Shown here piece by piece: positions 58,626 to 64,000 of a stretch of 64,000 bases of DNA. A program made the position numbers and the translations under genes. The notes beneath the pieces are model-generated. The model worked only from the letters and a program-made list of their open reading frames with translations, was not told the DNA's origin and ran no database searches. Origin of the DNA: Gnetum montanum (lineage: Eukaryota > Streptophyta > Gnetopsida > Gnetales > Gnetaceae); assembly GCA_015680685.1 (NCBI GenBank), contig MNCI01026334.1, forward strand, positions 388,336 to 452,335, written 5' to 3'. How positions within the stretch are numbered: the first letter of the stretch is position 1; each line of letters begins with the position of its first letter.

Positions 58626-60420
58626 TAGATAACATCCAGACCCTCATTTAATAGCTTGAAGGGAGAGAGAGAGAAAAGAAAATGAGGTGTGTTGCTGCCG
58701 ATGTCAAAATTGTGCACATCGTTGTTCATCCATGGCCATATGATCAAGCTTGTTCCGTACATAAATGCTTTTGCTCCAATCCATCCTGAGTGCTCCCTCC
58801 TATCCCAATCCATTATTCATGTGATCGCCATCTGCACACACAACACAATCACAAATTAGCAGCGCTAGATAAGATATAATGTAATTGATACCTTGCCTCG
58901 ATATGAAGCACATTGACTAGGTTGTGAGTATGGAAGATACTGGGTTAGAGGCTTGTAACTAATAACTATTAAAGGTGTAGGGGTAAGATAAGTAATGGAA
59001 TGGAAAAATTTGCGACAGGGACCCCCACAACTAAGAGCAAACCTCTGGTAGCAATAGGATGGAAAACGAAAGAAAAAGGAAGATAAGAGGAATAACAATG
59101 GTGAAGCCAATAAAAATGCATAGAAGGGTAGATAAAAAAAATGTCATAGATGGGATAAAACAAGAAATAGTTGATTGCAAGAAATTTTTAAGGGAAAGAA
59201 CTTAACAATTGCACCAAAAAGGAATGCCGGTGGGTCCTCCCCAAAGCAAGCTCATGCCCTTTATGCCCTAACAAACCCACAAACCAAAGAGTCCATAGGC
59301 TTAAGGAATGATAGATGGATACAATAGTTAAGAATTCACCCATAAGAATTACCTAAGAATAACAATGCACCAGCCAAGATATAGACTAATCATAAAATTA
59401 GCAATGAGGTAGAATACGGGAAGCAATATGAAAAGAGAAGAGAGAATGGAATGAAATCCCAAAATCAAGGTTGTGTAAAGTCCCTTGTGTATTATGTGGT
59501 TAAGGTGACTTAATAGAATTTAGGCTAAATCTAGATTAAAACTGACCACACCAGTGACCTCACATCAACACAGTTGACCAACCCATCCTCCTGAAGCAGC
59601 AAGGATGCTTCCACAGAGCCATCACCATTCCAACAAGAGAAGAATAGAGAAGCAGGAAGCAAGAAAGGGCCTTAGTTAGAGAGAACCTTTAGGCATGGGT
59701 AACATGTCTTTCCAGTGCCATAACTAGTGCTTGTAGCCCATGTTCCTTTATTATGTTCAAGGGGTGTACTTTAAATTCCCACTAGTTTTTTTTATATTGA
59801 GTGAGAACCACACCATGCAAAAAAATTATTTGATTTAGTCAACTTCCTAATATTGGTTAATAGCAGAATGGCAAAAAACCTATGAAAAACATCCAAGTAC
59901 CTAAGAGAATAGCCAACACAAATGCATCAAATCCACTTGAAGTCACATCCTTTTCAATCTATTTGAATCTTTCCTTGGTTTGAAGAATACCAAGCCACCA
60001 ATTCATTAATAATTTTGTTTAGAAAAAGGGACAATATAGTTCCAAAACAAAGGGAGACCATAGAGTTGAATGGATGTTGTGGACTCATTACCTATTTTAT
60101 CAAAAGAAACCATATCTTGGCATCAACATTGAAAGTCAAAGGTAAAAACCAAATATTGGTAATCAATACTATTATAGTACAATCCACCATCATGAGCATT
60201 TATTATATGATGAGTGAGAGTAAATCAAACAAAATGTAATAGAGAAAGAAATAGTAAAAATGTTAATGATGGTGTAAAACAAAAATAAGTAAATATGAAA
60301 AATGTGTAAAACAAAAAAGACAAAAGAAACTGAGGGCTTAGAATGACTAGCATTGGCAGCCATCTTTCCCACAACTAAGTGAAAAGGAGGAGATCTGAAA
60401 TAATGAACAGGGTTATCCAT
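58626..60420 (-). other. 3' untranslated part of element E
   Basis: Non-coding except for short Phe/Ser-rich frames (59163-58865 and 60420-60190) that look like U-rich sequence. Parts align with 27621-28669 in H. Unlike H and G, there is no trace of the family X frame here, so E lost it or never had it. Confidence 0.6.
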
Positions 60421-63400
60421 TAATAGAGGTAGTGCTAGTATTGGCTATTTTAGGCTCATGGAAAGGTTTGGTTTGCTAGATGTTGACCAATAATTTCTTA
60501 CTCGAGCTTTCAGATTTATAGATCATCATGGCTCCTGAAGGAAAAGTCTCATGAATGATATAAGGTCCTTCCCACAGCATTTAAAATTTAGTTTGGTGTA
60601 GCACATGTGCAGGATTCCAATAAAGAAACCTACCTCCTAGTTGGTATTTGACTTTTCTAATTCTTTGATCATGATGTTGTTTGTTGAAGGCCTTATGTAG
60701 TTCATTGGATGACAAGGTGGCTAATAGGTTTTCATCTAGCAAGTTAAGGTTCATTAACCATTCTTTCTATGCTAAACTGAGGTTAAGGTTAAGGTCACAT
60801 GCTATAGATAGTGTACAGAGCTTAGCTTGGATAAGAAGTGTTGGAAGTTTACCGTACACTAACTCATAGGGAGAATAGCCTATAGAGAGTTTCCATGTTT
60901 AGCGGTAGGCCCAAAGAGCATCATTCAGTTTGTTGCTCTAGTCTTGCCTATATTTGCTAATGGTCTGTGTCAATATTTTTGTGATCTCCCTATTGGTGAC
61001 TTTAGCTTGACCATTCGCTTGAGGATGATATGGTGTAGTCGATTTATGTTCAACTCCTAGTTGTTGCATCAACTTCCAAAAAGTCGTACCTGTAAAATGT
61101 GTACCATTATCAAAAATAAGTGCACAAGGTATGCCAAACTTGTTTACAATTTGTTGTTGAACAAATTGTGCAGCAGTAGACGATGTACAGTTGGTGATAG
61201 CGACTACTTCTGCCCACTTTGTGAAATAGTCAACAGCAACAACAATGTATGCTTTTCCATTGGACATCAGTGTAATAGGCCCCATAAAATCAATACCCCA
61301 TATGTCGAAGGGTTTTAGGGGTTGAATCCATTATTGTTGACCCTCCATTCTAACAGTCATTCCACCATTGTGTTGGCAGCACACACAAGATTAGAAAAAA
61401 TGATGGACATCCCTAAATAATGTAGGTCAATAATATCCTACAAGTAAGATTTTAATGGTTGTTCATCTCTCAACATAATGACCCCCACAAGGGCCCTCAT
61501 GAGCATCTTGGAGAACTCACAATTGGTCTACGTCAGGAGCATACCATTGGACCAAGCCATTGGGACACACCTTGTAAAGATGTCTATTGATTTCCATGAA
61601 ATGTTTGACTTGGTGGAGAAACTATTGTTTCTTTCTAACATCCGGCTCTTGTGGTGTTTCTTATGTAAGAAGATAAGTAAGAATGCTACTATACCAATCT
61701 ATATTTATGGGTGATTGATTGTTTATTACACTTGCAAAGAGGAGTTCATTAGGGAAGTGATCAGAAATTGGATATTTGTCCTCTTTGTTGTCCCATTGCA
61801 ATTGAGATAAATGATCAACAACAACATTCCTGGTGCCTTTACGATCTACTATCGTGATATTGAATTCTTGTAAGATCACTAGCCATCGTATGACACGAGG
61901 GCTCATCGTTGGTTTATTCATAAGGAACCAAGTAGCACTATGATCTATGTGTACAAATACCTTATAGCCTAATACATAGTGCCTAAATTTTTCTAGTGCA
62001 AACACCACAGCCATTAACTCTTTTTTTTTTGTTGTGGTATAGTTGAGTTGTGCACTAGCAGTACTTCGACTTGCACAGTGAATGTAATAGGGACATTTTT
62101 GGTCATTTAACTATGTAAGTACAACTCTTAAAGCAAAATTGGACACATCAGTCATTATATGAAATGGTTCGGACTAGTTAGGAGATTATAGAATGGGTGT
62201 TTCTATGAGCTTCTGTTTCAAGGTTTGGAAAGCTAGCTCACATTCTTTGGTCTATTCAAAGGATACGTCCTTCTTCATTAATTCTACCAATGGTCTTACA
62301 ATCTTTGAAAAGTTCTCGATGAAGCATCTATAATAGCTAGTATGTCCAAGGAATGATCGAATGTATTTTATAGTTTCAAGTTGACAAGTGATTCCTTGGA
62401 TGATCTTAATTTTTTTAGGATCTACCTCCATCCTTGTTTGTGAAATTTTATGCCCTAACATAATGCCCTCTTAGACCATTAAGTGGCTTTTCTGCCAATT
62501 GAGCCTTAGGTTGGTTTCTACACATTATTTTAGTACCTGCTCTAATCAGTCCAATTCTTGTTCAAAGTTTGCTCTGTAGGTGGAGAAATTGTCCATAAAA
62601 TCCTCTACATCATTTCCTATTTTCTGCTAAAATATATTGAGAACCAGATGTTGAAATGTTGCCAGGGCATTGCATAAGCCAAATGGCATATGCCTATATG
62701 CAAATGTCCCCCAAGGACTTGTGAATGTAGTCTTGGCTTGATCTTCTAGTGCTATTTGAATTTGATTGTACCCACTGTAACCATCGAGAGAACTATAATA
62801 GCAATGCCCTGCAATGGTATCTAAGAATTGGTCAATGAATGACAATTGGAAATGGTCTTTAAATGTTGCCATGTTTAACAGCCTAAATTCTATACATACC
62901 CTCCATTTACCTCCCTTTTTAGGCACAAGGACTAATGAACTAACCCATTCACTATTAGCAATGGGGTAGATGAACCCAACCTTCAGAAGTTGGTCAATTT
63001 CTTCTTTAACTACTTGCTTAAGCTTTGGTTTTAGTCGTCTTTGTGATTGTCATCAAGGCTTCATAGAGGGGTCAGTGTAAATTCTATGTTGGCATATCCT
63101 ATGATCTATTCTAGTTAATTTGGGATAAGACTAAGCAAAGGCTTTTGATCATTTGTTTATCATCTTCAGCAGTTCTTCTTTTTGTTGAGGAGTGAGCTTA
63201 GCATTAATGATTACCAATTTTTCATTCTTGAGAAATGTATACTTCATACTAGTGGGTAACAATTTTAATTCAAGAGGCTCTTGCTTAAACTCGTCAAGGA
63301 TTTTCAACTTCCCCCAATTGATATTTTCAGTGTCATTACTTGGAATTTGGTGATGGACTTGCTCTAATGCATCTATGCTATCAATATAGGCATAAGTCAA

Positions 63401-64000
63401 GCTCTCAGTTGGTTCCATGCATATAGTTGAATTGCTCTCTTGGTCAATTGTTAGCCACTAGGTGCCTTCCTGTCTTGTGGCTGCTGCATACATGCATCTT
63501 TGTATGTTAGTTACTTGTGCACACTGGTTGCATGTAGGCAATGTTAAGTGTTGTACAAACCAGAACTTCTGCATGTAGTTGCACAATGTGTTACTATATG
63601 TGATGCATGGAACTTTCTTCTTCTCGATTTTCCCAAACATATTTTCTTTTGATATTTCTAGGGATTGGTTAGCCAACTCTAAATGAATGTTACTCGTCTT
63701 TAATGAAGGTAGGTCCTAGGCTTTATACATTTCTTAAGAGATTAAGTTAACACTAGAACCTAAATCCAAAAGAGCTTTGCAAGGCTCATTTCTAGTGATT
63801 TGCAAATATAGAAGAGGACTTTTAGGATTAGAGAATTTCCTAGGAAGATGAACAAATTTAATCCAATTAGTGATGGCATGGGTTAACATGACAGTATGTG
63901 TTGGATGTGGTTTTTGGTTTGAAGGAAGCTTCGAAGATTCAAACGATGATGGGCCATTTGTATAATTAGTTGCTTGTGATTTCAAGGACTTGGTTGGAGT
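60421..64000 (-). pseudogene. Athila-like element E: pol (protease, RT, RNase H, integrase), broken and cut by window end
   Basis: Minus-strand gypsy pol, in order from the right. Protease: CKALLDLGSSVNLIS (63778-63734). RT (62960-62260): LVLVPKKGGKWRVCIEFRLL, SSLDGYSGYNQI, RHMPFGLCNALATFQ and FMDN (usual FMDD). RNase H (62130-61661): FALEKFRHYVLG, then RKGTRNVVVDHLSQLQ. Integrase (61500-60800): GIDFMGPI, AVDYFTKWAE, IFDNGTHFTG and YHPQANGQAKVTNREI. The glutamate of the integrase D-D-E triad is Lys (GQAK). The FMDD-type box, the DHLSRL-like block and the ALLDLG protease all fit the Athila lineage. About ten stops are present. One RNase H domain only, unlike element A. Confidence 0.88.

Overview
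The window looks like nuclear DNA of a land plant with a large, repeat-rich genome. The evidence is a PLS-type pentatricopeptide-repeat (PPR) gene relic, plant Ty3/gypsy retrotransposons of the Tat and Athila kinds, a plant LINE, tRNA-derived SINE-like repeats, and AT-rich spacers. I cannot name the species; a gymnosperm or fern would fit. No intact cellular gene was found, and almost everything legible is a decaying transposable element, often nested.

Layout. (1) 1-3.9 kb: spacer, then a broken PPR gene on the minus strand (1178-3894). (2) 3.9-5.8 kb: AT-rich spacer. (3) 5.8-22.6 kb: a long Tat-like gypsy element on plus, called A here. It has a 44-46 bp repeat array, gag-protease (6361-10613), a 30-bp array, an antisense multi-exon gene (15.5 to 11.16 kb), a palindrome array, another 30-bp array, RT, two RNase H domains and integrase (16.37-19.915 kb), a further array, and an LTR-like 3' end with a TATA box. 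(4) 23.2-41.45 kb: an Athila-like element on minus (H), split by a plus-strand relative (G, 30,394 to about 38,458) with its own LTRs. H and G share an extra reading frame just upstream of the 3' LTR. (5) 41.7-50.4 kb: a second, older Tat-like copy (C) on plus, with gag-protease and the same antisense gene but no pol. (6) 50.4-57.5 kb: SINE-like repeats and a degenerate LINE on minus. (7) 57.58-64 kb: another Athila-like element on minus (E), running off the window end.

The most interesting item is the antisense gene in A and C. It lies between protease and reverse transcriptase, on the strand opposite to gag-pol. In A it resolves into seven clear exons plus a probable first exon. Six introns of 84-95 nt have GT-AG ends and matching phases. 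The order of the pieces and the terminal exon match in the much more diverged copy C. Its N-terminal part resembles the FCP1/NLI-interacting-factor (TIM50-like) HAD phosphatase fold but lacks the catalytic aspartates. The rest is an unrecognised domain and a charged, probably coiled-coil tail. This suggests a retroelement lineage that carries a captured, catalytically dead phosphatase-like protein as a spliced antisense cargo gene.

Two places look like assembly faults marked by single N bases: a 54-bp duplication at 6918, and an inverted 334-bp block at 24,511-24,844. Coding calls are relics unless stated; boundaries marked approximate come from reading and internal comparison only.
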